A stretch of 64,000 nt of DNA from Azospirillum tabaci (GTDB taxonomy: Bacteria > Pseudomonadota > Alphaproteobacteria > Azospirillales > Azospirillaceae): NCBI RefSeq assembly GCF_014596085.1, contig NZ_JACCJY010000001.1, positions 248,001 through 312,000 of the forward strand, written 5' to 3'. Below the pieces are notes generated by a model that saw only the letters and a list, made by a program, of their open reading frames with translations, had not been told where the DNA came from and did not search any database. Below are positions 34,570 through 45,092 of the stretch, one piece after another (the first letter of the stretch is position 1; every line of letters starts with the position of its first letter). Made by a program: the position numbers and the translations under genes.

Positions 34570-36589
34570 CGCCGGGGACGCCGACGGGCGCCGCCGCCGG
34601 TTCGCCGCTCCGCCACGGGGCGGAAGGGCCGGGGCCGGCGCCGTTTCCATATTTGCCGCCGCTTCTCTCGGGCTGGCCCCTCTGTCCCTGGCTTTGTCCG
34701 GCGCCCTGATGGGAGCGGCAAGGCCGGCGCTGGCCCAAGCCTATGCCCAGGCCGTACCCTCCGGGCCGCCGATCCGCCTGTTTCCGCCGCCGGAAAGGAT
34801 GGCCGTCCCCGATGTCGAGCGTGGGGCCGGGCGGGTGCTGGACGATCCGCTGGCGTCGCCGGGACCGTCCGCCGCTCCGCTGTCACCGACGCCGCCCGCC
34901 CATACGCCGTCCTTCGACGTGGTGCCCACCGTGGCGCCGCCCTCGGCCATCGCGGTGGAGACGCTGGGGCCGCTGGACCCCGACGGGGCCGGCCCGCTGG
35001 AGGGACCCGCCGGGCTGGGCGGTGACCCCTGGCGCGGCATCCCGCGCGCCGAGGTGCTGGCCCTGCTGCCGGAACTGCCCATCCTCACCCCGTCGCCCGC
35101 CGTGAAGGAACTGCAGCGCCGTCTGCTGCTCAGCCGCGGCTCGCCCGCCGCTGCGCCGGGCGCGCCCGAACCGGCGCGGCGCTTCGGCGCGCTGCGGGTG
35201 GAGAAGCTGGCGGCCATGGGCGACCCGCGCGGTGCCGCCGACCTCGCCGCGCTGCTGCCCGAGGCGATGATGGCCGACGAGGCCGCCGCCCGCGCCCTGA
35301 CCGACGCCGAACTGCTCGCCGGCCCGCTGGACTGCGCCGCCGCGATGGAGCGCGCCAAGCCCTTCTCCGGTCCCTATTGGCAGCGGGTGGATCTGTTCTG
35401 CCGCCTGCGCGCCGGGCGGGTCGGCGGGGTTCCGCCGATGGAAGCCGGCGCCGGTCCGGCGGGGGACGACCTCGCCCTCGACATGCTGCGGGAGCAGCCC
35501 GGCGGCGATCCCGATTTCCTGCGGGTGGCCGAGGCGATGGCCGGCGGCCCGCCACCGCGGCTGCGCAGCCTGAAGGACCCCAGCCCGCTGACTCTGGCCG
35601 CCCTGCGGACGCTCCAGGCCGGGGTGCCGCCGGACGTTCTGTCGCTGGCCGATCCGGCCCGTCTGGCCGCCGTGGCGACCAACACCGCCGCCGACCCGGC
35701 CACCCGCGTGACGGCGGCGGAGCGCGCCGCCGTTGCCCTCTTCCTCGACTCCCGCCGGCTGGAGGAGGCGTACCGCGCCGCGCCGGCCAAGGGCGACGAG
35801 CTTCTGCGGCTGAAGGACGCCGCGGCCCGCGACCGCACCGCCCGCACCCGCGCGCTGGTGCAACAGGCCATGCTGGGCGCCATGGGCGGCGGGCGGCGGG
35901 TGGAGTTGGCCGGGCTGGCGCTGGAGCTTCTCGATCCGCCGATGCTGGCCGGGCCGGTGGGTGCGGTGGTGGCGGACATGCTCGACACCCTGTCGCCGAC
36001 TCCGGACGCCGCCGCCCTGGCCCCCGCCGCCGCGCGGCTCTGCTTCGCGCTGGGCCGGGCCGACAAGGGCAAGCGCTGGTACGACCTCGCCCTGCGCAGC
36101 CGTCCCACGGCGGAGGTGGCGCGGCTGTGGCCGCTCGCCGTCATCGCGCTGGGTCCGCCGCCGGGCGGCGGGGCGCTGGGCCTCGCCGGCTGGCTGGACG
36201 AGTCGCTGCGCGGCGCCGATCTGGAGGCCCGTGGCCGTGTCGCCGGGCAACTGGCTCTGCTTCAGGCGATGGGTGTCGCCGTGCCGGACGAGGCGTGGCG
36301 CAAGACCGCCGACCCCGAAGAGACCGCCTCCACCCTCTCAGCCCCGACGCCTGCGGACGCCCGTCCTCCCACCGCCGACCCCGCCCTGTGGCAGCGATTG
36401 GTCGAGGCCGCCGCCGACCGGCGCGTCGGCGAGACGGCGCTGGCCGCCCTGCTGCTGCTCGGCAACGCCGGGCCGGCGGGCACGCCGCCCGCGGTGGTGG
36501 CGCGGGTGGTCGGCGCCCTGCGCGCCGTGGGTCTGGACAGCGATGCCCGCGCCATCGCCCGTGAAGCCGCTGCGGCCCTGGCCGGATGA
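34550..36589 (+). CDS. Secreted Ala/Pro-rich helical-repeat protein of unknown function
   Basis: About 679 residues. A basic N-terminus (RRRRFAAPPRGGRAG) is followed by a hydrophobic segment (VSIFAAASLGLAPLSLALSGALMG) and an LAQAYAQA junction, suggesting export or an N-terminal anchor. Then come ~80 Pro/Ala/Ser-rich residues and an alpha-helical repeat body (many AL-x-x-L helices, e.g. RRVELAGLALELLDPP). No catalytic motif was recognised. This type of protein is often mislabelled antifreeze glycopeptide because of its alanine/proline content. It is coupled by overlap to the small membrane gene before it and to xerD after it. Confidence 0.7.
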   Translation: MSGSPADAGDADGRRRRFAAPPRGGRAGAGAVSIFAAASLGLAPLSLALSGALMGAARPALAQAYAQAVPSGPPIRLFPPPERMAVPDVERGAGRVLDDPLASPGPSAAPLSPTPPAHTPSFDVVPTVAPPSAIAVETLGPLDPDGAGPLEGPAGLGGDPWRGIPRAEVLALLPELPILTPSPAVKELQRRLLLSRGSPAAAPGAPEPARRFGALRVEKLAAMGDPRGAADLAALLPEAMMADEAAARALTDAELLAGPLDCAAAMERAKPFSGPYWQRVDLFCRLRAGRVGGVPPMEAGAGPAGDDLALDMLREQPGGDPDFLRVAEAMAGGPPPRLRSLKDPSPLTLAALRTLQAGVPPDVLSLADPARLAAVATNTAADPATRVTAAERAAVALFLDSRRLEEAYRAAPAKGDELLRLKDAAARDRTARTRALVQQAMLGAMGGGRRVELAGLALELLDPPMLAGPVGAVVADMLDTLSPTPDAAALAPAAARLCFALGRADKGKRWYDLALRSRPTAEVARLWPLAVIALGPPPGGGALGLAGWLDESLRGADLEARGRVAGQLALLQAMGVAVPDEAWRKTADPEETASTLSAPTPADARPPTADPALWQRLVEAAADRRVGETALAALLLLGNAGPAGTPPAVVARVVGALRAVGLDSDARAIAREAAAALAG

Positions 36590-37605
36590 GTCCCATGCCC
36601 AAGACACCCCTGCCGAAAGCCCAGCCGAAGCGGCGCGGGCGCCCCTGCAAACCGCGCCCGATCGCGGCCTCGCCCCATGTCGACGCCTTCCTGGACATGC
36701 TGACGGCGGAGCGCGGCGCGGCGCTCAACACCCGCATGGCTTACGAGCGCGACCTCGCCGACCTCGCCCTCTGGCTGGCCCAGCGCGGCCAGCCGCTGGA
36801 CAAGGCGGGGACGGAGGATCTGCGCGCCTACCTCGCCTTCCAGTATGTCGAGGGCGGGCAGAAGCCGGCGCCGCGCACGCTGGCCCGCCGCCTGTCGGCG
36901 ATGCGCCAGTTCTACCGCTTCCTGGTCTCGGAAGGGCGGCGGGCGGACGACCCGGCCTCGGCGCTCGACAGCCCCAAGCAGGGCCGCCCCCTGCCCAAGA
37001 TCCTGACGGTGGAGGAGGTCACCCGCATGATCGACTCCGCCCAGACCCGCGGCGGGCCGGAAGGGCTACGGCTGGTCGCGCTGCTGGAGGTGCTCTACGC
37101 CACCGGCCTGCGCGTGTCGGAGCTGGTCGGCCTGCCGATGGCGGCCATCCTGCGCGACGGGCGCGGCCTGATCGTGCGCGGCAAGGGCGGGAAGGAGCGC
37201 ATGGTGCCGCTGTCCGAACCGGCGTCCGCCGCTCTGGCCGCCTATCTGCCCTGGCGGAGCCACTTCATCCTGGCCGGGCGGGAAAACGGGCCGATCGCCT
37301 TCCTCTTCCCCTCGCGCAGTTCCACCAACGGGCACCTGACGCGCCAGCGATTCGCCCAGCTTCTGAAGGAGCTGGCCATCGAGTCGAACATCGACCCGGA
37401 AAAGGTCAGCCCCCACGTGCTGCGCCACGCCTTCGCCACGCATCTGCTCGACCGCGGTGCGGACCTGCGCTCGGTTCAGAAGATGCTGGGCCACGCCGAC
37501 ATCGCCACCACCCAGATCTACACCCATGTGGTGTCGGAGCGGCTGAAACAGGTCGTGCACGAGCATCACCCGCTGGCCCGGCGAAAAACCATTCGTACGC
37601 AATAG
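36586..37605 (+). CDS. xerD: Tyrosine recombinase XerD
   Basis: 339 residues. The N-terminal SAM-like domain has NTRMAYERDLADL. The catalytic residues are R176 (TGLRVSEL), K200 (RGKGGKER), H277/R280 (HVLRHAFATHLL), H303 (LGHADI) and nucleophile Y312 (TTQIYTHV). This complete set indicates an active recombinase that resolves chromosome dimers at dif with XerC. A basic, Pro-rich N-terminal extension of ~25 residues is unusual. ATG 36586 overlaps the previous stop (ATGA). There is no flanking att or prophage gene, so a housekeeping role is likely. Confidence 0.94.
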   Translation: MSPMPKTPLPKAQPKRRGRPCKPRPIAASPHVDAFLDMLTAERGAALNTRMAYERDLADLALWLAQRGQPLDKAGTEDLRAYLAFQYVEGGQKPAPRTLARRLSAMRQFYRFLVSEGRRADDPASALDSPKQGRPLPKILTVEEVTRMIDSAQTRGGPEGLRLVALLEVLYATGLRVSELVGLPMAAILRDGRGLIVRGKGGKERMVPLSEPASAALAAYLPWRSHFILAGRENGPIAFLFPSRSSTNGHLTRQRFAQLLKELAIESNIDPEKVSPHVLRHAFATHLLDRGADLRSVQKMLGHADIATTQIYTHVVSERLKQVVHEHHPLARRKTIRTQ

Positions 37606-37614
37606 TGTTGCGTA
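37596..37614. promoter_or_regulatory. Palindrome over the xerD stop codon
   Basis: tacgcaa-tagtg-ttgcgta with perfect 7-base arms. The TAG stop of xerD lies in the spacer. It is about 135 bases before malate synthase. A candidate operator for that gene, or a dif-like remnant; no sequence match is claimed. Confidence 0.45.
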
Positions 37615-37652
37615 TGTGTGGGTTTTTCCTTTCGCATAATGCCGATGCGGCT

Positions 37653-37680
37653 TTGGCCGCTCCTCCCACTGTGGTATAGC
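37653..37680 (+). promoter_or_regulatory. Candidate promoter of malate synthase gene
   Basis: TTGGCC (37653-37658), 16 bases, TATAGC (37675-37680), 69 bases before the start codon. Weak sigma70-type match, judged by eye. Confidence 0.35.
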
Positions 37681-37748
37681 CCTTGTTCCAATGGGGTGAC
37701 CGGCGCGGGTGCGTCGGACCGCCCTTGCAGCGAACAGGGGGGAACCGC

Positions 37749-39353
<1,605 letters not shown>

Positions 39354-39382
39354 AGCCCTCTCTGGACTCTTACCTACGGGCT

Positions 39383-39480
39383 CCCACCCTAACCCTCCCC
39401 CGCTTCGCAGGGGAGGGGACGGACGCCGCTTCGCGTAAGGCACCCTCTCCCGCGATAGCGGGGGAGGGCCGGGGTGGGGG
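39383..39480. repeat. Double copy of dispersed GC hairpin repeat
   Basis: Two hairpins, 39393-39417 and 39443-39468, with the shared arm ccctcccc(c)gc / gcgggggaggg. The block is flanked by ctcccaccctaa on the left and ggccggggtggggg on the right. Same element as at 12331 and 51625. It fills most of the aceB-transporter gap. Confidence 0.8.
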
Positions 39481-39585
39481 CAACACTCAGGCGCGTTTCC
39501 AGCCTGCCCGACCGGCTTGGCAAAAGGCGGGGGCTTCGCCATGTTCGCTGGCCTGCCCGCGTCCTGAGCCAGAGGTTCCGTTCCC

Positions 39586-40500
39586 GTGTCCACCCCCTCC
39601 ACCGTCCCGCCGGCCTCGCGCGGGGCCGAGTCGTTCGCGCTGCTGCTTCTGGTCGGCGGCTTGATCGGGGTGATCTTTCCGGTCACCAAGATCGCGCAGG
39701 CGGCCGGCGTGCCGCCGCTGCCCTGGGCCTTCTCCATGATGCTGGGCGCCGGCGTGATCCTGGCCGGGCTGGCGCGTTTCAAACGGCAACCGATGTCCCT
39801 GACCGGGCGGTACCTGCGCTATTTCGCGGTGTCGGGGCTGCTGTCGATGGCGCTGCCCAACGTGGTGCTGTTCTTCGTCATGCCCTGGCTGGGGGCCGGG
39901 CTGTCGGCGGTGGTCTACACGCTGCCGCCGATTCTGACGCTGCTGATGGCCGTGGCGGTGCGGATCGAGACGCCCGACCGCGGGCGGGTGGCGGGCATCC
40001 TGCTCGGATTCGTCGGCGCGCTGATGATCGTCGGGCCGCGCGGCAGCCTGCCCTCGCCCGATCTGGCGGGCTGGATGGCGCTGGCCTTCGTCATGCCGGC
40101 CGCGGTCGCGGCGGGCAACGTCTACCGCACCGTGGCCTGGCCGCCGGGCGGCCAGCCGGTGGCGCTGGCCGCGGGGACCATGCTGGGCGGGGCGAGCTGG
40201 GTCGCGCTGGCCCTGCTCGGCACCGGGGCGGTGGCGGAGCTGCCGGCGCTGGGCCGGGCACCCGGGCTCGCCCTGCTCCAAATCGCGGTGACGGCGCTGA
40301 CCTATGTGCTGTATTTCCGGCTTCAGGTCGTCGCCGGCCCGGTCTATCTCAGCCAGATCGGCTACGTGGCGACCTCCGTCGGGCTGGGCACCGGGACGCT
40401 GCTGTTCGGCGAGCGCTATTCCCCCTGGGTGTGGGGCGGCGCGGCGGTGATCGTCCTGGGCGTGCTTCTGGTCAGTTTTGGCCGGCGTTTCGCGCGATAA
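39586..40500 (+). CDS. DMT/EamA-superfamily transporter
   Basis: 304 residues with about ten hydrophobic segments in two EamA halves, e.g. LIGVIFPVTKIAQAAG and GPVYLSQIGYVATSVGLGTGTLLFGERY. The latter is the typical second-half signature. Probably an efflux or uptake carrier for a small metabolite; substrate not predictable. The start is GTG 39586. There is a gap of 87 bases to accA, and no evidence of joint regulation. Confidence 0.85.
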   Translation: MSTPSTVPPASRGAESFALLLLVGGLIGVIFPVTKIAQAAGVPPLPWAFSMMLGAGVILAGLARFKRQPMSLTGRYLRYFAVSGLLSMALPNVVLFFVMPWLGAGLSAVVYTLPPILTLLMAVAVRIETPDRGRVAGILLGFVGALMIVGPRGSLPSPDLAGWMALAFVMPAAVAAGNVYRTVAWPPGGQPVALAAGTMLGGASWVALALLGTGAVAELPALGRAPGLALLQIAVTALTYVLYFRLQVVAGPVYLSQIGYVATSVGLGTGTLLFGERYSPWVWGGAAVIVLGVLLVSFGRRFAR

Positions 40501-40587
40501 GCTGTGGCATCGCCGCCGCGCACCGTGGTACCAAGGCCGGTCCGCGACGTCCGCGTCCTATCCTATTCGGTCCGTGATCCTTCCGGC

Positions 40588-41544
40588 ATGCAAACCTTCC
40601 TGGAATTCGAAAAGCCGATCGCCGAGCTTGAAGGCAAGATCGAGGAACTGCGCCACCTGACCAACGCCGGCGACATCAACATCGCCGACGAAGTGTCGAA
40701 GCTGCAGACCAAGGTCGACAAGCTCCTCCGGCAGACCTACGCGAAGCTCACCCCGGCGCAGAAGGTGCAGGTGGCCCGCCACCCGAACCGTCCGCACTGT
40801 CTGGACTATGTGAAGGGGCTGATCGACGACTTCACGCCGCTGGCCGGCGACCGCGGCTTCGCCGAAGACCGCGCGGTCATCGGCGGGCTGGGCCGCTTTC
40901 GTGGCCGCTCGGTCGTGGTGATCGGGCAGGAGAAGGGCCACGACACCGAAACGCGCGTGCGCCACAACTTCGGCATGGCCAAGCCCGAGGGCTACCGCAA
41001 GGCCCAGCGCCTGATGGACCTCGCCGACCGCTTCTCGCTGCCGGTCGTCTCGCTGGTCGACACCGCCGGCGCCTTCCCCGGCGTCCAGGCGGAGGAGCGC
41101 GGCCAGGCCGAGGCCATCGCCAAGAGCATCGAGCGCTGCCTGCGCCTGACCGTGCCCATGGTGGCCGCGGTGATCGGCGAGGGCGGGTCCGGCGGCGCCA
41201 TCGCCATCGCGACGGCCGACCGGGTGCTGATGCTGGAGCACGCCATCTACTCCGTCATCTCGCCGGAGGGCTGCGCGTCGATCCTGTGGCGCAACCCCGA
41301 CATGGCCGGGGAGGCCGCCGTCGCGCTGCGCCTGATCAGCCACGATCTCAAGGAACTCGGCGTCATCGACCGGGTGGTGAGCGAGCCGATCGGCGGCGCC
41401 CACCGCGACCCGGCGGAGACCGTCAAGGCGCTCGGCGACGCCATCGAGGAGTCGCTGGGCGATCTCGACGGGCTGGACGGCGAGGCGATCCGCGCCCAGC
41501 GCCGCCAGAAGTTCCTCGACATGGGCCAGAAGGGCCTGGGGTAA
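40588..41544 (+). CDS. accA: Acetyl-CoA carboxylase carboxyltransferase subunit alpha
   Basis: A 318-residue subunit of the heteromeric acetyl-CoA carboxylase for fatty-acid synthesis. A helical N-terminus ([18 protein letters not shown]) is followed by the carboxyltransferase domain: [55 protein letters not shown] and [14 protein letters not shown]. Start ATG 40588. The AccD partner is elsewhere. Another start 28 codons upstream is possible but would be atypical. Confidence 0.97.
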   Translation: MQTFLEFEKPIAELEGKIEELRHLTNAGDINIADEVSKLQTKVDKLLRQTYAKLTPAQKVQVARHPNRPHCLDYVKGLIDDFTPLAGDRGFAEDRAVIGGLGRFRGRSVVVIGQEKGHDTETRVRHNFGMAKPEGYRKAQRLMDLADRFSLPVVSLVDTAGAFPGVQAEERGQAEAIAKSIERCLRLTVPMVAAVIGEGGSGGAIAIATADRVLMLEHAIYSVISPEGCASILWRNPDMAGEAAVALRLISHDLKELGVIDRVVSEPIGGAHRDPAETVKALGDAIEESLGDLDGLDGEAIRAQRRQKFLDMGQKGLG

Positions 41545-41550
41545 GGCGCC

Positions 41551-42093
41551 ATGGCCGCCGGCCCGGAGACCCGTCCCTCCAAGACCCGTCTTCTGCGTCT
41601 GGCGGCCACCGTCAACCTCGCGGTGGTGGCCGTGGCCCTGCTGGCCCTGTGGCTGCTGCCCCCGCTGTTCGCGCCGCCGCCCGGCGTCGCCGATCCGGGC
41701 GCGCGCATGGCCTTCTGGGGGCGGCTCTCCCTGTGGCCGGCGCTGGTGCTGTTCCTGACGGTGGGCGGGGTGCTGGTCGCCCGCGCCCGCTCCGTCGCCC
41801 TGAACCCCATCGACGACGCCGAGTCGCGCTTCTACCGGGTCAGCCAGCGCGTGCTGACCAACACGGTGGAGCAGACGCTGGTCTTCGTGCCCGCCCTGGC
41901 GGCGCTGGTGGCGCAGATGCCGCTGCCCGACCTGGGCTTCGCCCGGCTGGCGACCGCGCTGTTCGTGCTGGGCCGCCTGCTGTTCTGGGCTGGCTACCTG
42001 ATCCACCCCTATGTGCGGGCGCCGGGCATGGCGGTCACGCTGACCGTCAACCTCGTCGTGCTGGGCTGGGCGCTGGTGCTCGCCATCGTTTAA
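41551..42093 (+). CDS. MAPEG family membrane protein
   Basis: 180 residues with four hydrophobic segments. The family motif around helix 2 is RVSQRVLTNTVEQTLVFVPALA, the E-x-x-x-N-x-x-E-like region of MAPEG enzymes (membrane-associated eicosanoid/glutathione metabolism). Bacterial members may have glutathione transferase activity; not determined here. It starts 7 bases after the accA stop, so is probably co-transcribed. Ends in a hydrophobic run, NLVVLGWALVLAIV. Confidence 0.8.
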   Translation: MAAGPETRPSKTRLLRLAATVNLAVVAVALLALWLLPPLFAPPPGVADPGARMAFWGRLSLWPALVLFLTVGGVLVARARSVALNPIDDAESRFYRVSQRVLTNTVEQTLVFVPALAALVAQMPLPDLGFARLATALFVLGRLLFWAGYLIHPYVRAPGMAVTLTVNLVVLGWALVLAIV

Positions 42094-42179
42094 AGCCTCG
42101 CTTTTTTCACACCTCACCTCCCTGGCGCGTCGGGCTTATGGCATAGATGGCCTTTTGCCTTCCGACCGTTGGAGATGCC

Positions 42180-42437
42180 ATGAAACTCCTGTCACGCTGC
42201 CCGTCTCTGCTTCAGGTCGCGCTGTCCGCGGTGCTTCTGCTGAGCGCGGTGCTCGAACTGTTCGACACCATGCTGGAAGATCTCGTCGGCGTGGAGATCA
42301 CCACCGCGCACGGCCTGTTCCTGTTCGCCGCCGGCAAGATGCTCAAGGAGTGGCTTGAGGTGAGGAAGGAGTATTCCGAAGCACGGGAGAAGCTGGGCGG
42401 CGCGCGGGGCCGGGAGGCGGCCTCGCAAGCCGGTTGA
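42180..42437 (+). CDS. Small membrane protein (85 aa)
   Basis: An N-terminal hydrophobic segment (LLQVALSAVLLLSAVLELFD) and a second short one (HGLFLFAAGKML), then a charged C-terminal tail (EVRKEYSEAREKLGG). GGAG lies 6 bases before the ATG. No family recognised. Converges on corA. Confidence 0.6.
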   Translation: MKLLSRCPSLLQVALSAVLLLSAVLELFDTMLEDLVGVEITTAHGLFLFAAGKMLKEWLEVRKEYSEAREKLGGARGREAASQAG

Positions 42438-42452
42438 GCGCTGAAGCGTCCT

Positions 42453-43436
42453 TTACAGCCAGCGCCGCCGCTTGAAGAAGATCATGGGCAACGCCGCCGA
42501 CAGGATCATCAGCATCACCGCCAACGGATAGCCGAAGGTCCAGTCCTTTTCCGGCATGTTCGCGAAATTCATGCCGTAGATGCTGGCGACCAGGGTCGGT
42601 GGGAACAGGGCGACCGTCAGGATCGAGACGATCTTCACGATCTCATTCTGCTCGACGTTGATGCGTCCCAGCGTGGTGTCCAGCAGCAGGCTGACCTTTC
42701 CCGACAGGAACTGGGCGTATTCGCCGAGCCCCGTCACGTCCTGCAAGGCGGCGCGCGCCCAGCGCCGGGTCCGCTTGGCCGGGGTCCAGCCCTCGCCGCG
42801 GGCCAGGAAGGTCAGCAGGCGGTTGAGCGTCGACAGGCTGACATGCGCCTTGCCGATCAGGTGTCCGGTGTGGCCGATGCGCTTCAGCGTCCGGGTGTCG
42901 TTCCGCCGCTCCCCCTTGACCGGCAGGGCGCGCCCGCGGAAGGCGCGGCTGCCCATGGTGTCCAGCTCCAGCCCGACGCGGCGCAGGACGGCGGCGGTGC
43001 GCTCCACCACCCCATCCAGCAGGGCGGCCAGGACCGCCTCCGCCGTCAGCTCCGCGCCGCCGTTGCGGGTGACGCGGCGGCGGAAGGCCAGGAAGGGCTG
43101 CGGATCGACGGTGTGGATGGTGGCGAGCCGCCCGCCGGCCAGGACGAAGCTGACCGGCACGATGCGCGGCTGGTCGGTGTCGGCCCAGACCAGGACGAGC
43201 GCCGTCATGTGCACGGCGCCGGGGGTGATGCGCAGGCGGCTCGACTCCTCGATCTCGGCCATCTGCTCCCGAGTCGGCAGCTTGATGCCCATCAGCGCCT
43301 CGGCGCGGGCCAGCTCCTCCGGAGTCGGGTTCTGCAGGTCGAGCCAGACGGTTTCGGCGGGCAGCGGGGTGCGGACGCCCTCGGCCTCGCGGGCCCAGCG
43401 CAGCCGGTCACCGTCGCAGGCGAAGACGTGGAGCAT
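42453..43436 (-). CDS. corA: CorA-type magnesium/cobalt transporter
   Basis: A 327-residue channel. The cytoplasmic domain ends in the long helix with LLDTTLGRINVEQNEIVKI. The selectivity signature is YGMNFANMPE between two C-terminal transmembrane helices (the YGMN motif is intact). The basic C-terminus is FFKRRRWL. CorA pentamers import Mg2+, sometimes Co2+ or Ni2+. Cobalt entry would fit the aerobic B12 genes in this genome, but no link is shown. The following gene on the same strand is a small protein of unknown function. Confidence 0.93.
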   Translation of the reverse strand: MLHVFACDGDRLRWAREAEGVRTPLPAETVWLDLQNPTPEELARAEALMGIKLPTREQMAEIEESSRLRITPGAVHMTALVLVWADTDQPRIVPVSFVLAGGRLATIHTVDPQPFLAFRRRVTRNGGAELTAEAVLAALLDGVVERTAAVLRRVGLELDTMGSRAFRGRALPVKGERRNDTRTLKRIGHTGHLIGKAHVSLSTLNRLLTFLARGEGWTPAKRTRRWARAALQDVTGLGEYAQFLSGKVSLLLDTTLGRINVEQNEIVKIVSILTVALFPPTLVASIYGMNFANMPEKDWTFGYPLAVMLMILSAALPMIFFKRRRWL

Positions 43437-43447
43437 GGCGGCCCGCC

Positions 43448-43750
43448 TTAGAGGAGACGGCCGAAGCGGCGCGGCTTGCGCGGCTGGGGCGGCTCGGCGG
43501 GGCCGTCGGTTTCCCCCTCCGGGAGGTCGAGCTGAGCGCCGTCCTGGCGCAGCGCGGCCTCCAGCTTGCGGCGGAAGGCCCCGCCGTCGTCTTTGGAGTC
43601 GAGGAAATGCCCGACGGCTTCCTTCGCCGAGTCGCGGTCGTAGGGGACCTTGCCGAAGACCGACAGCTTGGCGCGCTCCAGCAGCTTCGGGTCCATCCGT
43701 TCGCGGATGGCCTTCATCTGGCGGAGCAGGTCCTTGCGCACGTCGGACAT
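43448..43750 (-). CDS. Conserved hypothetical protein (100 aa)
   Basis: A soluble, charged protein: MSDVRKDLLRQMKAIRERM, then a helical core ending in AFRRKLEAALR, and a Pro/Arg-rich tail, PRKPRRFGRLL. No family recognised with certainty. It lies between argB (24 bases) and corA (11 bases), all on the minus strand, so it may share their transcript. Confidence 0.6.
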   Translation of the reverse strand: MSDVRKDLLRQMKAIRERMDPKLLERAKLSVFGKVPYDRDSAKEAVGHFLDSKDDGGAFRRKLEAALRQDGAQLDLPEGETDGPAEPPQPRKPRRFGRLL

Positions 43751-43774
43751 GGCCGGTCCCCTCGCTTAACCCGG

Positions 43775-44674
43775 TTACTCGCGGCCGATCAGCGTGCCGG
43801 CCCCGCCCTCGGTGAAGATCTCCAGCAGCAGGGCGTGCGGCACCCGGCCATCCAGGATGACGGCGGCGTCCACACCCTGTTCGACGGCGTCGATGCAGGT
43901 CTCGATCTTCGGGATCATGCCGCCGGTGGCGGTGCCGTCGGCGATGGCGGCGCGCGCCTGGTCCAGCGACAGGCGCGGCACCAGCTCCTTGTTCTTGTCC
44001 AGAACGCCGGCGACGTCGGTCAGCAGGAAGAAGCGGGTGGCGCCCAGCGCCGAGGCGACGGCGCCCGCCGCCGTGTCGGCGTTGATGTTGTAGGTGTCGC
44101 CGTTGCGGTCGAAGCCGATCGGGGCGATGACCGGGATGATGTCCGACTGGGCGAGCGACGTGATGATCTGCGGGTTCACCTGATAGGGCTCACCGACAAA
44201 GCCGAGGTCCAGCACCTTCTCGATGTTGCTGTCCGGGTCGCGCTGGGTGCGGCGCAGCTTGCGCGCGGTGATCAGGCTGCCGTCCTTGCCCGACAGGCCG
44301 ACGGCGCGGCCGCCCGCGTTGTTGATGGCGGCGACGATCTGCTTGTTGATGGAGCCGGCCAGCACCATCTCGACCACCTCGACCGTCTCCTTGTCGGTGA
44401 CGCGCAGGCCGTCGATGAAGCTGGACTTGATGGCCAGCCGCTGCAGCATCTGACCAATCTGCGGGCCGCCGCCGTGCACGACCACGGGGTTGATGCCGAC
44501 CTGCTTCAGCAGGACGATGTCGCGGGCGAACTTCTCCGCCAGGCTGTCGTCACCCATGGCGTGGCCGCCGTACTTGATGACGAAGGTGCGCCCGGCGTAG
44601 CGGCGCATGTAGGGCAGGGCTTCGGACAGGGTGCGGGCCTTGGCGAGCCACTCGTCGCGGGTCGTGTTCTGCAC
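43775..44674 (-). CDS. argB: Acetylglutamate kinase
   Basis: A 299-residue amino acid kinase for arginine synthesis. [12 protein letters not shown] and [13 protein letters not shown] make the ATP and substrate sites, with [47 protein letters not shown] and [10 protein letters not shown]. The start is GTG 44674 in HPVQNTT, since upstream in-frame DNA encodes nothing typical; no good Shine-Dalgarno is visible. This is the least certain start among the housekeeping genes. Confidence 0.93.
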   Translation of the reverse strand: MQNTTRDEWLAKARTLSEALPYMRRYAGRTFVIKYGGHAMGDDSLAEKFARDIVLLKQVGINPVVVHGGGPQIGQMLQRLAIKSSFIDGLRVTDKETVEVVEMVLAGSINKQIVAAINNAGGRAVGLSGKDGSLITARKLRRTQRDPDSNIEKVLDLGFVGEPYQVNPQIITSLAQSDIIPVIAPIGFDRNGDTYNINADTAAGAVASALGATRFFLLTDVAGVLDKNKELVPRLSLDQARAAIADGTATGGMIPKIETCIDAVEQGVDAAVILDGRVPHALLLEIFTEGGAGTLIGRE

Positions 44675-44843
44675 GGGATGGAGCCGTTCGTCGGGGTGGG
44701 CCAATCGGGTGAGATTCCGCCGACTCTTTAACGGAAAGCGCGGGGGGTGCCTAGGGGGCTTTTTCAGGCGGGCGCCGCGTCCGGGAACCCTTGCCGCGCC
44801 CGGCGGTTCGCCAAAGCAGGACGAACCGCCCAAGGACCCGGTC

Positions 44844-45074
44844 ATGAACGACCGCATCATGCCGACGCCGCGCAACCCCTTCACCGAGGCCCACAAGGCC
44901 GAGATGGAGGAGACCGCCCGGCGGGCCGAGGAAATCTACGGCTCCCCCGACGCGCAGGAGGTGACGGAGGCCAACAAGGCGCTGAAGGAACAGGCCCGCG
45001 GGGACGGCAAGGCCGGGTCGGAGGGACCGGGCGCCGATCCGGTGGTGACCGGGAACGTGCGCAAGCCCGGTTGA
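44844..45074 (+). CDS. Small hydrophilic protein (76 aa)
   Basis: Begins [19 protein letters not shown], then a helix [14 protein letters not shown], and a Gly/Asp-rich tail. AAGGA lies 8 bases before the ATG. No family recognised. It is divergent from argB and convergent with the antiporter. Confidence 0.5.
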   Translation: MNDRIMPTPRNPFTEAHKAEMEETARRAEEIYGSPDAQEVTEANKALKEQARGDGKAGSEGPGADPVVTGNVRKPG

Positions 45075-45092
45075 GGGAGCCCGGCTGACGGG

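Noticed and set aside
36586..37605. Tyrosine recombinase considered as a phage or island integrase
   Set aside because: It has XerD-like length and motifs, and there are no att repeats, phage genes or tRNA next to it.
40558..42117. 519-codon minus-strand frame opposite accA
   Set aside because: Shadow of accA and the MAPEG gene; His/Asp/Arg-rich with no domain.
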